NCBI GenBank assembly: GCA_900318175.1
Contig: ONJQ01000010.1
Location: forward strand, 1 to 64,000
Direction: 5' to 3'
Source of the DNA: an uncultured Bacteroidales bacterium
Lineage (GTDB): Bacteria > Bacteroidota > Bacteroidia > Bacteroidales > P3
Length of the DNA stretch: 64,000 nt
The position numbers and the translations under genes were made by a program. Numbering within the stretch: position 1 is the first letter of the stretch; every line of letters begins with the position of its first letter. Below the pieces are notes generated by a model that had not been told where the DNA came from, made no database searches, and worked only from the letters and a program-made list of their open reading frames with translations. Positions 43,262 through 52,110 of this stretch are shown one piece after another.

Positions 43262-43265
43262 GGGA

Positions 43266-44474
43266 TTATATGGTGGGGGTGTTTTTGGGGGACTTGAGGT
43301 TGATGGTGAGGGAGATGCGGATTGTGTTGGAGAGGGGGTTGCTGCTGAAGCTGGTGGTGGGGACGAGATAAGAGACGTCGAACTGCAGGATGGTGTAGCG
43401 CAGGCCGAAACCAAAGGTGAGGTACTGGCGTCCACCCTTGGTGGCACTCTCGTAGAAGTAACCGGCACGAGCGGCAAGGGTCTGTTTGTACCAGTATTCA
43501 CCGCCCACGGAGAGCTGGATTTCGCGCAGCTCCTCGGACAGGCCGCCGGGGGCATCGAAGAAGGACTGGACGGCTCCGCGGATGACACCGGTATTGTAAT
43601 ATTCGGTCAAGTTCTTGTAGTAGTCGCTGTAGGTCTCTTCGCCAACGGTGACAGGGGGCGTGGGTACCAGGAGCTTGTTGGCGTCGAGGAGGATGGAAAT
43701 CTCGTTGGAGGCGTCGATGTGGTTGGTGTAACGGCCGCCGAGACGCAGGTTGGCGGGCAGGAATTCTTTCTTTGTGTCGTCTTCGGAGTAGGAGAGTTTG
43801 GCACCGAGGTTGCTGATGAAGGCACCGAGGGCAAGGTCTTGGTTGTTGTCGATGGGCGACTGCCAATAGAGGCCGATGTCGGCGGCAAGGCTCTTGGCGG
43901 GCTGTGTGGTGACATAGCCGCTACCGTCGGAGATGGTCTGGCCGTTGGTGAGGTCGGAATGGATGTAGCGGCCACTGGCACCGAGCGAGAGATTCTCATT
44001 GAGTTTCATGGCGTAGGTGACGTCGGCGGCAAACTCGTTGGGGTTCATGGTGCCGCGGCTTTGGCCTTGGGCGTCGGTTCCCTGGATTTCGCCCAAGGAG
44101 AAGTAGGTGAGGGAGAAGGCAACGGTGCTGCGGTTGTTGATGCGCTTGAAGGCACCGAGATAGAGGAGGTTCATGTCGGAGACCTTGAGGTTGCGGAGCC
44201 AGGGAGTGTAGGTGGTGCCTATGCCGAAGTTGCCGTCGATAAAGGCGAACTTGGCGTTGTTCCAGTGTGCGGAGTAGATGTCGGGGGTGGAGGCTACGCC
44301 CACGTCGCCCATGCCAGCCGAAGTGGCATCGGGGGCGATGAGAAGGATGGGCATGCCGGTGGAGATGTAGTTTTTGGTTTGACCGGTGAGACCGGCAGGG
44401 GTTTGGGCAAAGAGGGTGCCGGAAAGGCTCAGGGCCATCAGGCAGGAGATGATGATTAGATAGTGTCTTTTCAT
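43266..44474 (-). CDS. porV: type IX secretion outer-membrane protein PorV (LptO)
   Basis: A 402-residue beta-barrel protein with a signal peptide ([24 protein letters not shown]). The N-terminal [21 protein letters not shown] and the following HWNNAKFAF are typical of the PorV/FadL-like T9SS family. Alternating amphipathic strands continue to the end, which closes with an aromatic strand ([21 protein letters not shown]). PorV collects cargo from the SprA/Sov translocon and delivers it to the PorU sortase, where cargo is cleaved and attached to A-LPS. It starts 68 bases after the porU stop. Confidence 0.95.
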   Translation of the reverse strand: MKRHYLIIISCLMALSLSGTLFAQTPAGLTGQTKNYISTGMPILLIAPDATSAGMGDVGVASTPDIYSAHWNNAKFAFIDGNFGIGTTYTPWLRNLKVSDMNLLYLGAFKRINNRSTVAFSLTYFSLGEIQGTDAQGQSRGTMNPNEFAADVTYAMKLNENLSLGASGRYIHSDLTNGQTISDGSGYVTTQPAKSLAADIGLYWQSPIDNNQDLALGAFISNLGAKLSYSEDDTKKEFLPANLRLGGRYTNHIDASNEISILLDANKLLVPTPPVTVGEETYSDYYKNLTEYYNTGVIRGAVQSFFDAPGGLSEELREIQLSVGGEYWYKQTLAARAGYFYESATKGGRQYLTFGFGLRYTILQFDVSYLVPTTSFSSNPLSNTIRISLTINLKSPKNTPTI

Positions 44475-44542
44475 TTGAATCGGGATGATAATAATGCCTT
44501 GAAAACGGCGTTGGGCGTTTTTTATTGTATGGAATACATTTT

Positions 44543-47500
44543 TTAGTTATGTACAATTTTGGTTGTCTGGGTGAGGAGGGTGCCGTCGGCAGAGGTGATG
44601 ATGGCACGGGCAATGTAGATGCCGCGGGGCAGACGGCTGCCATTGGCGGCGGTGAAGTCCCACCGATAGCTGAGCACGCAGGAACCAACGGAAGGGGTGA
44701 CGGTGCGCAGCAGGGTGCCGCGGATGTCGTAAAGCTCGATGGTTGCGGACTGGACGGTGGTGGGCAGGTTGTGCTCGACACGGATGGTGGTGAAGTCGGA
44801 GGCAGGGTTGGGTGTGGCGTCAAAGCGGCCAATCTGGGGTGTGCGGTCGTTGGTGACGTAGAACTGGATGGTGGCGGAGGAGGAGAAGTTGAAGATGTTC
44901 CAGCATTTGAGGGTGAGGGTGTGGGGTCCTTCGTCCAGTTTGCCCAAGGTGTAGCGCACCTCGCCGTTGCGGCTGTCGGTGATGGAGGGCTCGAAGAAGT
45001 CGTTGAGGATGACGGTGCTGTAGGGGTTGCCGTCAACAACGGCTGTGATGTCGTGGCCCAGACCGCTGCCCGCGGCATTGATGCCTATGGAGTCGGACAG
45101 ACGGGCATAGAGCGTGGGAGTCTCGTTGGTGAGGCCGCCGTTGCGGAAGGTGGTGTCGCCGATAAAGAGTCGTATGTCGGGATGGAGTTCGCTGATAACA
45201 AGGTCTTCGTTGAAACCGCCGAACATGATGTTGGAGTACTGGCCGGTGGCATCGGTGGTGAGGGTACGGGCGTAGTGTGAGAGTTTGGCGTAGTCGTAGC
45301 GGTAGGAGACGTCGCGGGGGACGATGAAGGAGTAGGAGAAGGTGCCGGCGGTGACGGCCTCACGACCTTTGTAGAGGATGTTTTTCTGCTGTTTGAAACT
45401 GACCTCGGTGCTGTCGTTGTCGTTGGCAAGGGTGCGGCAGTTGGTTTCGCGGTCGAAGACGACGGGATAGATGATGCCGTCGAAGTCGGTGAGGGTGTTG
45501 CCTTGCGGGTCGCGGATTTCGCCTTCAACGGTGACGCGTGAGAGAACAAGGGCGGAGTCGGTAACGGCAGGGTTGACAGGCATTTGGTTGATATGGGTCA
45601 CCACCACCTCGTTGCGGGGTATGGAGAGGTGGAGCGCGGGGTCGCCAAGGAGGGCTATGCAATGGGCCACGTTGGTGGCATTCTTGGCTATGCGGAGGGC
45701 GTCGCCAATGGTGTTGGAGGGGTCGAGGGAGTAGGTGCAGACGTCGGAGTTGAAGCGTTGGACGTGGTGGATGGGACGCGCGGCGGAGACGATGCCGATG
45801 CCGGCTGCGTCGGCCATGAGGAAGGCTTCGGCCCCGCAGATGTCGCCCACCAAGTCGTATTTGCCAAAGGTGCAGGTGCTGGTGACGAAAAAGGCCAGGC
45901 GGTCGGTGTTGGTGTACTTGTCGATGTCGGAGAATTCCATGTAGCGCTCGGTGCCGATGTAGTTGCTGGAGCCGTGGCCGATATAGTTGAGCAACAGGCA
46001 GCCGTAGTCCATGCGCTGGCGCAGGGCGTTGTTGACGTCGGGGTAGTAGGAGCCATCGGCGCCGGACTGCTGGATGTAGGCATCGGCATAGATGCGGTCA
46101 AAGTTGTAATGGGGATAGAGGGACTTGATGCGTTGTGCAAGCTTCTCGGAGTCGCTGGTAAAGTTGGTGTCATAAGGGCTGGAGGGGTCGGCATCGTCGG
46201 CAAGGAGGGCGACATAGTTGCGCCAGTCGCCACGGATGTCGTCGCGGGTGAGGTCACTTCGATTCATGTAGCTCTCAATCTTGTCCACCAGATGGTTGGC
46301 TTCATGCACCGTCTTGGCGGGCAGACGCCCGATGCTGACGCTGAGGGTGCCCTCAAAGGGGCCGACGGCAGTATTGGCCAGATAGCCGTAGATGTCGTCG
46401 CTGGGATAGGCACCGCCGTCGGAGTCGAACGAGGAGGGGGACTGGTAGGTGACCACGGTGGTTTGGTGGGCGCCGAGGATGTCGCGGTTGTCGTGTGTGC
46501 CCTTGCCGAAAAGCAACAGGTAGCGGGGTGCGGCATGCTGGGAATCACTGTGGCTGCTCAAGCAGCGGAGCATCTGGCGGATGGCCACGGGGTCCTGTTT
46601 GCCGGATGAGAATTCGTTGAAGACCTGCTCTTGTGTCAACACCATGACGCTCATGCCCTCGTTCTGTCGGTGCAGGTCGGCCAAGCGGTTGGCCTGCTCC
46701 AGATAGTCGCTGTGGGTGACGATGACATAGTCGGCGGAGGGTGAGCCGTGGATGTCCTGATTGGCCAACGGCTCTATGCCTGTGGGTGTAAGGGCATCGG
46801 CATCGGTGAAGGCAAGGAATGTGCGTGCGCAGTCGGAACTGAAAAGGAACGAGAAGGAGGTGCCGGCAGGGGAGAGGGTGAGGCCTTGGGGCTGGGAGGG
46901 AGCGGTGATGTCCCACACGCGGAGGCCCTGCTGGTAGCCGGAAAAGGTGTAGCGGCAGGTGGTGGGGGTGCCGAGTTGCTCTTTGTTGCGGAAGGCTTGC
47001 TGTCCGCCAGTGTAGGCCAAGGGGAGAGGTGCATTGAGTTCGATGTAGTCGAGGTAGCCGGCAGCAGTGCTCTCACGGGGTTGGTAGGTGCACTGGAGGG
47101 TGATGTTGCTGCTGTTGACGGAGGTGTAGTCCTCTGAGAAGATGAAATAGGCGTTGCTGTTGGGCATGGAGTAGTGGCGTGTGGCGGAACCCATTGTCAC
47201 CTCGAAGGAGGCCATGAGGGTGGAGATGCTGGCTAAAGCAAAGCGGGCTTGCAGGGTGCCGTCGGCGGGAGCGGCAGGGAGCGAGAGATTGTAGGTGCGG
47301 GAGGGGAAGCCGGGTGTGAACTTGTCTGCCACCCAGGTCTGGCCGCCACCGTAGACGTTGATGAGGTCTTCGTGGTAGAGGGCTACGCCAGTGTAGCTGT
47401 TGAGGTCGACGGGTTGGCTGGAGGTGATGGCGCTGGTCTGAAGCCGCTGTTCGGGAATGAGGGTGCCATCGGTGGTGAGGAAGTAATAATTAGTGTTCGC

Positions 47501-47932
47501 GTATGCGTGAACATTGAATTCAAAACGTTGGTCGGAGGAGGAGTAGCGCCAGGTGTTGGGTGCTTCACCATAGAAGAGGAGATAGTCGTCGTTGTCAAAA
47601 GTGCCATTTCCGTTGAGGTCAACAATCTGAATGGCAGTCGGAACGAGGTCGTCAGGGTGAGATTTGCTGTTGCTTATGGCGAGCATATCGCCGGGGGCAC
47701 CGTAGAGGCAGATGTGGTTGCATTCTGCTTGGGCAAGAGCCGGCACTTGCTCGGCTGAGATTCGGTATACTCCGCTGGTCGAAACAGGAATCTTGAACCA
47801 TTGGCCTGATGCTAACAGCGACCGGGAGGCGTAGCTTTGGGCAGAGAGCCTTGAGGGGACAAACAAGGCCAGCAGGGCGCAAAGTATGGGTATGAATTTT
47901 CTTCCAATCAACATGCTCCCAATAACTGACAA
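44543..47932 (-). CDS. porU: type IX secretion sortase PorU (C25 gingipain-like)
   Basis: A 1129-residue protein with a signal peptide; the ATG at 47914 (MLIGRKFIPILCALLALF) is an alternative start. The C25 caspase-like domain contains the catalytic pair His653 in LLNYIGHGSSNY and Cys687 in VTSTCTFGKYD, with VIVTHSDYL and RYLLLFGKGTHDNRD upstream. The C-terminal region contains Ig-like strands and a CTD-like end (FDATPNPASDFTTIRV, IELYDIRGTLLR, PRGIYIARAI). Unlike other CTD proteins, PorU keeps its own CTD. It cleaves cargo CTDs and links the mature protein to lipopolysaccharide. It is the first gene of the unit and is divergent from porP. Confidence 0.96.
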   Translation of the reverse strand: MSVIGSMLIGRKFIPILCALLALFVPSRLSAQSYASRSLLASGQWFKIPVSTSGVYRISAEQVPALAQAECNHICLYGAPGDMLAISNSKSHPDDLVPTAIQIVDLNGNGTFDNDDYLLFYGEAPNTWRYSSSDQRFEFNVHAYANTNYYFLTTDGTLIPEQRLQTSAITSSQPVDLNSYTGVALYHEDLINVYGGGQTWVADKFTPGFPSRTYNLSLPAAPADGTLQARFALASISTLMASFEVTMGSATRHYSMPNSNAYFIFSEDYTSVNSSNITLQCTYQPRESTAAGYLDYIELNAPLPLAYTGGQQAFRNKEQLGTPTTCRYTFSGYQQGLRVWDITAPSQPQGLTLSPAGTSFSFLFSSDCARTFLAFTDADALTPTGIEPLANQDIHGSPSADYVIVTHSDYLEQANRLADLHRQNEGMSVMVLTQEQVFNEFSSGKQDPVAIRQMLRCLSSHSDSQHAAPRYLLLFGKGTHDNRDILGAHQTTVVTYQSPSSFDSDGGAYPSDDIYGYLANTAVGPFEGTLSVSIGRLPAKTVHEANHLVDKIESYMNRSDLTRDDIRGDWRNYVALLADDADPSSPYDTNFTSDSEKLAQRIKSLYPHYNFDRIYADAYIQQSGADGSYYPDVNNALRQRMDYGCLLLNYIGHGSSNYIGTERYMEFSDIDKYTNTDRLAFFVTSTCTFGKYDLVGDICGAEAFLMADAAGIGIVSAARPIHHVQRFNSDVCTYSLDPSNTIGDALRIAKNATNVAHCIALLGDPALHLSIPRNEVVVTHINQMPVNPAVTDSALVLSRVTVEGEIRDPQGNTLTDFDGIIYPVVFDRETNCRTLANDNDSTEVSFKQQKNILYKGREAVTAGTFSYSFIVPRDVSYRYDYAKLSHYARTLTTDATGQYSNIMFGGFNEDLVISELHPDIRLFIGDTTFRNGGLTNETPTLYARLSDSIGINAAGSGLGHDITAVVDGNPYSTVILNDFFEPSITDSRNGEVRYTLGKLDEGPHTLTLKCWNIFNFSSSATIQFYVTNDRTPQIGRFDATPNPASDFTTIRVEHNLPTTVQSATIELYDIRGTLLRTVTPSVGSCVLSYRWDFTAANGSRLPRGIYIARAIITSADGTLLTQTTKIVHN

Positions 47933-48270
47933 TAGTCTTTTTTATTGTGTAGGGAAGGGACTTTTTTTGCCTATTGCCGAGGCTGCGATGGATGGTCGAA
48001 AAAGGTGGCGCAAAGGGGTGTCCGGAGCCTTCAGCCTTTGGGTCAGCGCACTCGTTGTAAACGGTTTGTTTTAACACTCGAAAGAGGCCCATTTTTCAAA
48101 AAAACGGGTCAAAAAGACTTGAAAAAACAACTCACAGAGTGTCTTTGTGGAAAAATAAATTGCATGAAAATCATGATGTTGTAATTTTTTTTTGGAAGAA
48201 ACATAATTATTTGACAAAAAAATCGTAATATTGCCAATCAATTTTAGGCTCAATTTATACTAAAATTAGC
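47933..48270. other. divergent promoter region between porU and porP
   Basis: This 338-base intergenic stretch separates two T9SS operons. It is AT-rich towards porP, with TAATATTG (about 48227-48234) as a near-match to the -7 consensus. No open frame with family features is seen. On the porU side no clear TAnnTTTG was found. Confidence 0.5.
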
Positions 48271-49275
48271 ATGATGAAAAAGACCAATAAAATAATGCTG
48301 TTACTGCTGCTCATGGTTCTGGGCATGCAGGGTGTAAAAGCTCAAGATGTGGGCTATTCGCAGTTCTTTGCCAATCCGCTCTACCTCAATCCGGCATTTG
48401 CAGGATCCAAGGTGGCACCCCGTATCTCACTCGTTTATCGTGCCCAGTGGCCGGGACTGGTGTCAGCATTCACTTCGTACAGTGCATCGTATGACCAGTA
48501 TATTCCCGACCTCCATGGTGGTATTGGCGCGATCGTACTCAAAGATGCACAAGGTGACCATGGTATGTTGGGTACTATCATGGCGGCAGGTATGTATTCA
48601 TTCCGTTTCCGTCTGCATGAGGATGTGTTTGTCAACATTGCCTTGCAGGCATCGGTGGTGAATGTCCACCTGAAGTGGAATCAAGAAATGCGTTGGCCTG
48701 ATCAGATTGACCCCAACTGCGGCTGGATTAATGGTACATCTGCTACCCCCCCCGATAAGGAAAGCGTTCTGTTCCCCGACTTTGCCGCGGGTGCCTTGGT
48801 TTATGGCCCTGCATGGTATGCCGGTTTTGCTGCTCACCATCTGAGCCAACCCAGTCAGGGTTTCTACAGCGAGGATCGTATCCCCATCAAGTTCACCGCC
48901 AATGCCGGTGGCCTTATCAACCTTGCTGAGGAGCGCCGCCGCCAGTCGCCGCTGGGTCTGGGAGTGCCTGTTATCTCGCCCAACCTCATTTATCAATATC
49001 AGGGCGGTTTCCATTATTTTAACTATGGTCTCTACTTAGATTGGATGCCTTTCTTGGTCGGTGCGTGGTATCGTCACGGCTTGGAGAACCCTGATGCCTT
49101 CATCTTTATGGTCGGTGCCCAGCACGATCACTTTAAGGTGGGATACAGCTACGACGTGACAGTGTCCGAGTTGTCCAACAGTGTACTGGGTGCCCACGAA
49201 ATCACTCTCGGCATCCTCCTGCCCGTTCCGGAACAGAAGCACAAGGTCAAGGCTATCCGTTGCCCGTCCTTCTAA
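48271..49275 (+). CDS. porP: type IX secretion PorP/SprF family outer-membrane protein
   Basis: A 334-residue protein with a signal peptide (MMKKTNKIMLLLLLMVLGMQGVKA). The family signature is immediate: QDVGYSQFFANPLYLNPAFAGS, then RISLVYRAQWPGL, and later beta strands such as FNYGLYLDWMPFLVGAWYRHG and KVGYSYDVTVSEL, ending with a GAHEITLGILL strand. PorP-type barrels associate with the PorK/PorN ring of T9SS. Some SprF paralogues serve specific cargo, but pairing with porK 65 bases downstream argues for the core PorP. Confidence 0.95.
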   Translation: MMKKTNKIMLLLLLMVLGMQGVKAQDVGYSQFFANPLYLNPAFAGSKVAPRISLVYRAQWPGLVSAFTSYSASYDQYIPDLHGGIGAIVLKDAQGDHGMLGTIMAAGMYSFRFRLHEDVFVNIALQASVVNVHLKWNQEMRWPDQIDPNCGWINGTSATPPDKESVLFPDFAAGALVYGPAWYAGFAAHHLSQPSQGFYSEDRIPIKFTANAGGLINLAEERRRQSPLGLGVPVISPNLIYQYQGGFHYFNYGLYLDWMPFLVGAWYRHGLENPDAFIFMVGAQHDHFKVGYSYDVTVSELSNSVLGAHEITLGILLPVPEQKHKVKAIRCPSF

Positions 49276-49340
49276 TAAAAAATCTTAAAACGAAACAAAA
49301 CAATCGTCATTTACGTATACAGAGAAAAAACTAACCCACT

Positions 49341-50900
49341 ATGAAGATTATCAAATTGTCATTCCTCATGTTGGCCTCTGCATTGCTTATGGTAGCGTGC
49401 GGCAGCAAAGAACAGTCCTCCACCACGGGCTGGAATCTGAATGATACTGAATGGGGCGGTTTCGACCGTTCTTCATATCAGGAGCAAATCACGGGTCCCG
49501 GACTGGTGTTCATCGAAGGTGGCTCGTTCCAGATGGGTCGTGTGGCTGATGAGTCCCGCTTCTCATGGAACAACCTCGTGCACACGGTCACCGTCTCGTC
49601 CTTCTACATCGACGAAACCGAGGTGTCCAACATCTCCTACCGTGAATTCGTTTATTGGATGAACCGTGCTTACGGCGAGGAATATCCCGAACTGGTCAAA
49701 CAGATTTATCCCGACACCAACGTGTGGCGTCAGCGTCTCTCCTGGGTCGAGAACTTTGTGGAGAACTATTTCCAGTGCGCTATGTTCAACGACTATCCAG
49801 TTGTCGGTGTGACTTGGGAACAGGCATCTCAGTTCTGCAAATGGCGTACGGACCGCGTCAATGAGAAGATTCTTGTCGACGCTGGTATCATTGACCTGGC
49901 TCAGTCCGAGCTCACCGGCTCTGAGGCTTTCCAGACCGATGTCTATCTCGCCGGCCTCTATAAGGGTGAGGGCAAGGGTGTTCCCGACCTCAACCCCGCC
50001 AGCGGTGGTGAGAACCGTAACGTCCGTCGTTCCGATGGTATCCTCCTGCCCAACTACCGCCTCCCGACCGAGGCTGAATGGGAGTTCGCTGCCCTCGGCA
50101 TCATCGGCAACACCTTTGACGAGCGTGTTGTTGAGCACAAGACTTATCCTTGGGCTGGACAGAGTGTCCGTTCCGCCAACAAGAAATATTATGGTCAGTT
50201 CCTTGCCAACTTCAAGCGTTCGCGCGGCGATGCCATGGGTGTTGCTGGCAACCTGAACGATGGTTGGGAGTACACTGCCCCTGTTAAGTGGTACTTCCCC
50301 AACGACTACGGTCTGTATCACATGGCTGGCAACGTGGCAGAATGGTGCGGCGATGTCTATCGTAAAGATGTCAACCCCATCGGAGCTGACGACCAAAACC
50401 CCTTCCGTGGTAATGTCTACCAGTACGTAGCCATGAGCGAGGACGGCGAGGAAGCCGCCATCGACGAGGCCACTGGCAACCTGATTTACCAGAATGTTCC
50501 CGATGATATGAACCGTCGCAATTACCGTCAGGCTGATAACATCAACTACCTTGATGGTGACTGGAACTCCAGCATCTATGATTTCGAAAGCAAAGAGTCT
50601 ACCTCTGCTTCCGGCTGGCTGAGAGAGACCGATGAAGAGGATGAGGGCAGCGACGACACCTTCACCCGTACCGAAGAGGAGCAGACCAACCAGATGTATC
50701 ACCGCTCCGATAGCCTTGACAAGAACAACATCACCTCCATGATTAACAACCGCGTCCGCGTTGTCAAAGGTGGTTCTTGGAGAGACCGCGCCTACTGGAT
50801 GCAGTGCGGCACCCGTCGCTACTACGATCAGGATCGCAGTACCTCTTGGATTGGTTTCCGTTGCGCCATGGACCGCATGGGCTCCCGTACCATCCGATAA
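49341..50900 (+). CDS. porK: type IX secretion lipoprotein PorK/GldK (SUMF1-type)
   Basis: A 519-residue lipoprotein (signal MKIIKLSFLMLASALLMVAC). The mature part is a formylglycine-generating-enzyme (SUMF1) fold: PGLVFIEGGSFQMGRV, then FYIDETEVSNISYREFVYWM, YRLPTEAEWEFAALG, YHMAGNVAEWCGDVY and RVVKGGSWRDRAYW, ending IGFRCAM. PorK forms a ring with PorN at the periplasmic face of the outer membrane. In Porphyromonas gingivalis the operon continues with porL, porM and porN; here a terminator hairpin follows and the next gene is unrelated. Confidence 0.96.
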   Translation: MKIIKLSFLMLASALLMVACGSKEQSSTTGWNLNDTEWGGFDRSSYQEQITGPGLVFIEGGSFQMGRVADESRFSWNNLVHTVTVSSFYIDETEVSNISYREFVYWMNRAYGEEYPELVKQIYPDTNVWRQRLSWVENFVENYFQCAMFNDYPVVGVTWEQASQFCKWRTDRVNEKILVDAGIIDLAQSELTGSEAFQTDVYLAGLYKGEGKGVPDLNPASGGENRNVRRSDGILLPNYRLPTEAEWEFAALGIIGNTFDERVVEHKTYPWAGQSVRSANKKYYGQFLANFKRSRGDAMGVAGNLNDGWEYTAPVKWYFPNDYGLYHMAGNVAEWCGDVYRKDVNPIGADDQNPFRGNVYQYVAMSEDGEEAAIDEATGNLIYQNVPDDMNRRNYRQADNINYLDGDWNSSIYDFESKESTSASGWLRETDEEDEGSDDTFTRTEEEQTNQMYHRSDSLDKNNITSMINNRVRVVKGGSWRDRAYWMQCGTRRYYDQDRSTSWIGFRCAMDRMGSRTIR

Positions 50901-50932
50901 CTGCAGACTTTTTTGCAAGATATGACTTATCA

Positions 50933-50964
50933 AAAGAGGGAGAGATTTATGTCTCTCCCTCTTT
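50933..50964 (+). terminator. terminator after porK
   Basis: A perfect 13-bp stem (aaagagggagaga at 50933-50945 with tctctccctcttt at 50952-50964) and 6-nt loop, followed by ctttaa. It lies 33 bases past the porK stop, confirming that the operon ends there. Confidence 0.85.
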
Positions 50965-51098
50965 CTTTAATATCTTACATTGCATTGTACTCCTCATAAT
51001 GACTGTTTTTGAATGGATGAAGCGTTAATTAATGTTAAATATTGTGAGATTCTCGACCCATGTACGTCATATTATTGTAACCTAATTAATTTATTGTT

Positions 51099-51953
51099 AT
51101 GAAACATATTGAAATCGCTTTTAGTATCGTATTGATGGCAGTTTTGGCTGTTGGCTGTACCAAAGAGGATGTTGTTGCTGTTGGTGAACAGAGTAATTTC
51201 TTTACGGGAGTATACAATCCTGAAAACCGTTTAAAGACCATCAGTTGTTCGGAACATGTTGTTGGAGTAGAGTGTGGTGATTATGAGTTGCTGGATTGTT
51301 TGCAAATGAGTTGGTACTGGTCGCAGGAGCATCTTGATTCCATCTTGTTTCACGACGATCGAATCGATGCTGTCGGTGTTATGGCTGTTCGCTATTATTA
51401 CGACTCGCTGGGACGTCTTTCGTGTGTTACGGCCCCTACCGCCAATCACCAGTGTTTGCTTACATATGATGGGAATCATTTGGCATCTATTGTCGAGACC
51501 CGCGGCGGTTGGACGAGAACATATCGGTTCTCCTATTCTCGTTCTGATTACCCAGAGTCTTTTGAATATCATATTCAAGGACAGTATGTCAATCTCACCG
51601 ATACCTACACCCTCCGTTGGCGCAACGGCAACCTTGTTTCTGCCGTTTGTGGATCAGGCAATGATCGCTACAATATTGATTCTATCACTTACAACTACGA
51701 TAACAACCTTAACCCATTTTGTGGACTTCTGCTACCAAAATTCTTCGAAAACTACGGAATAGTCGACGCTCCGCTGTTCTTATCCAAGAACATTCCCACT
51801 GGTATAACCTACTACACGACCTCGGGTTCCGTACAAGACATCTATTATACCCTTGATTTCAGCTTCACCGACAACCGACCCTCACAGATTGTCCACCAGT
51901 ATGAAAACTTCTACTGGTGCAGCTACACGGATACTTACATCCTGCACTATTAG
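51099..51953 (+). CDS. lipoprotein with YD/RHS-like strands, function unknown
   Basis: A 284-residue lipoprotein (signal MKHIEIAFSIVLMAVLAVGC). It is rich in aromatic residues and beta strands, with RYYYDSLGRLSCV, YDGNHLASIVETRGG and LRWRNGNLVSAV; this pattern resembles Bacteroidales DUF4595-like lipoproteins, which have RHS-like strand repeats. No catalytic motif is seen. Its base composition is visibly richer in A and T than that of its neighbours, especially at third codon positions, which suggests later acquisition or relaxed constraint. It follows the porK terminator, where porL would be expected by comparison with Porphyromonas, and has no obvious partner. Confidence 0.65.
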   Translation: MKHIEIAFSIVLMAVLAVGCTKEDVVAVGEQSNFFTGVYNPENRLKTISCSEHVVGVECGDYELLDCLQMSWYWSQEHLDSILFHDDRIDAVGVMAVRYYYDSLGRLSCVTAPTANHQCLLTYDGNHLASIVETRGGWTRTYRFSYSRSDYPESFEYHIQGQYVNLTDTYTLRWRNGNLVSAVCGSGNDRYNIDSITYNYDNNLNPFCGLLLPKFFENYGIVDAPLFLSKNIPTGITYYTTSGSVQDIYYTLDFSFTDNRPSQIVHQYENFYWCSYTDTYILHY

Positions 51954-52080
51954 CCAACCTAAGCCTGTTCACGGCTTCATCCGATAAAATCATATAGTTT
52001 TTGGGGGAAGCTTACGTAGCGTGAGAACAACTTTTTCCCAACATGGTTAGGAAAAAAGTGGCTGAGTGGAAAATGTTTCG

Positions 52081-52088
52081 TATCTTTG
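52081..52088 (+). promoter_or_regulatory. -7 promoter element for the OstA-like gene
   Basis: TATCTTTG fits TAnnTTTG and lies 22 bases before the ATG at 52111. No clear -33 TTG is seen at the usual distance. Confidence 0.6.
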
Positions 52089-52110
52089 CAATTTTGAGAA
52101 AGAGCGAGAT

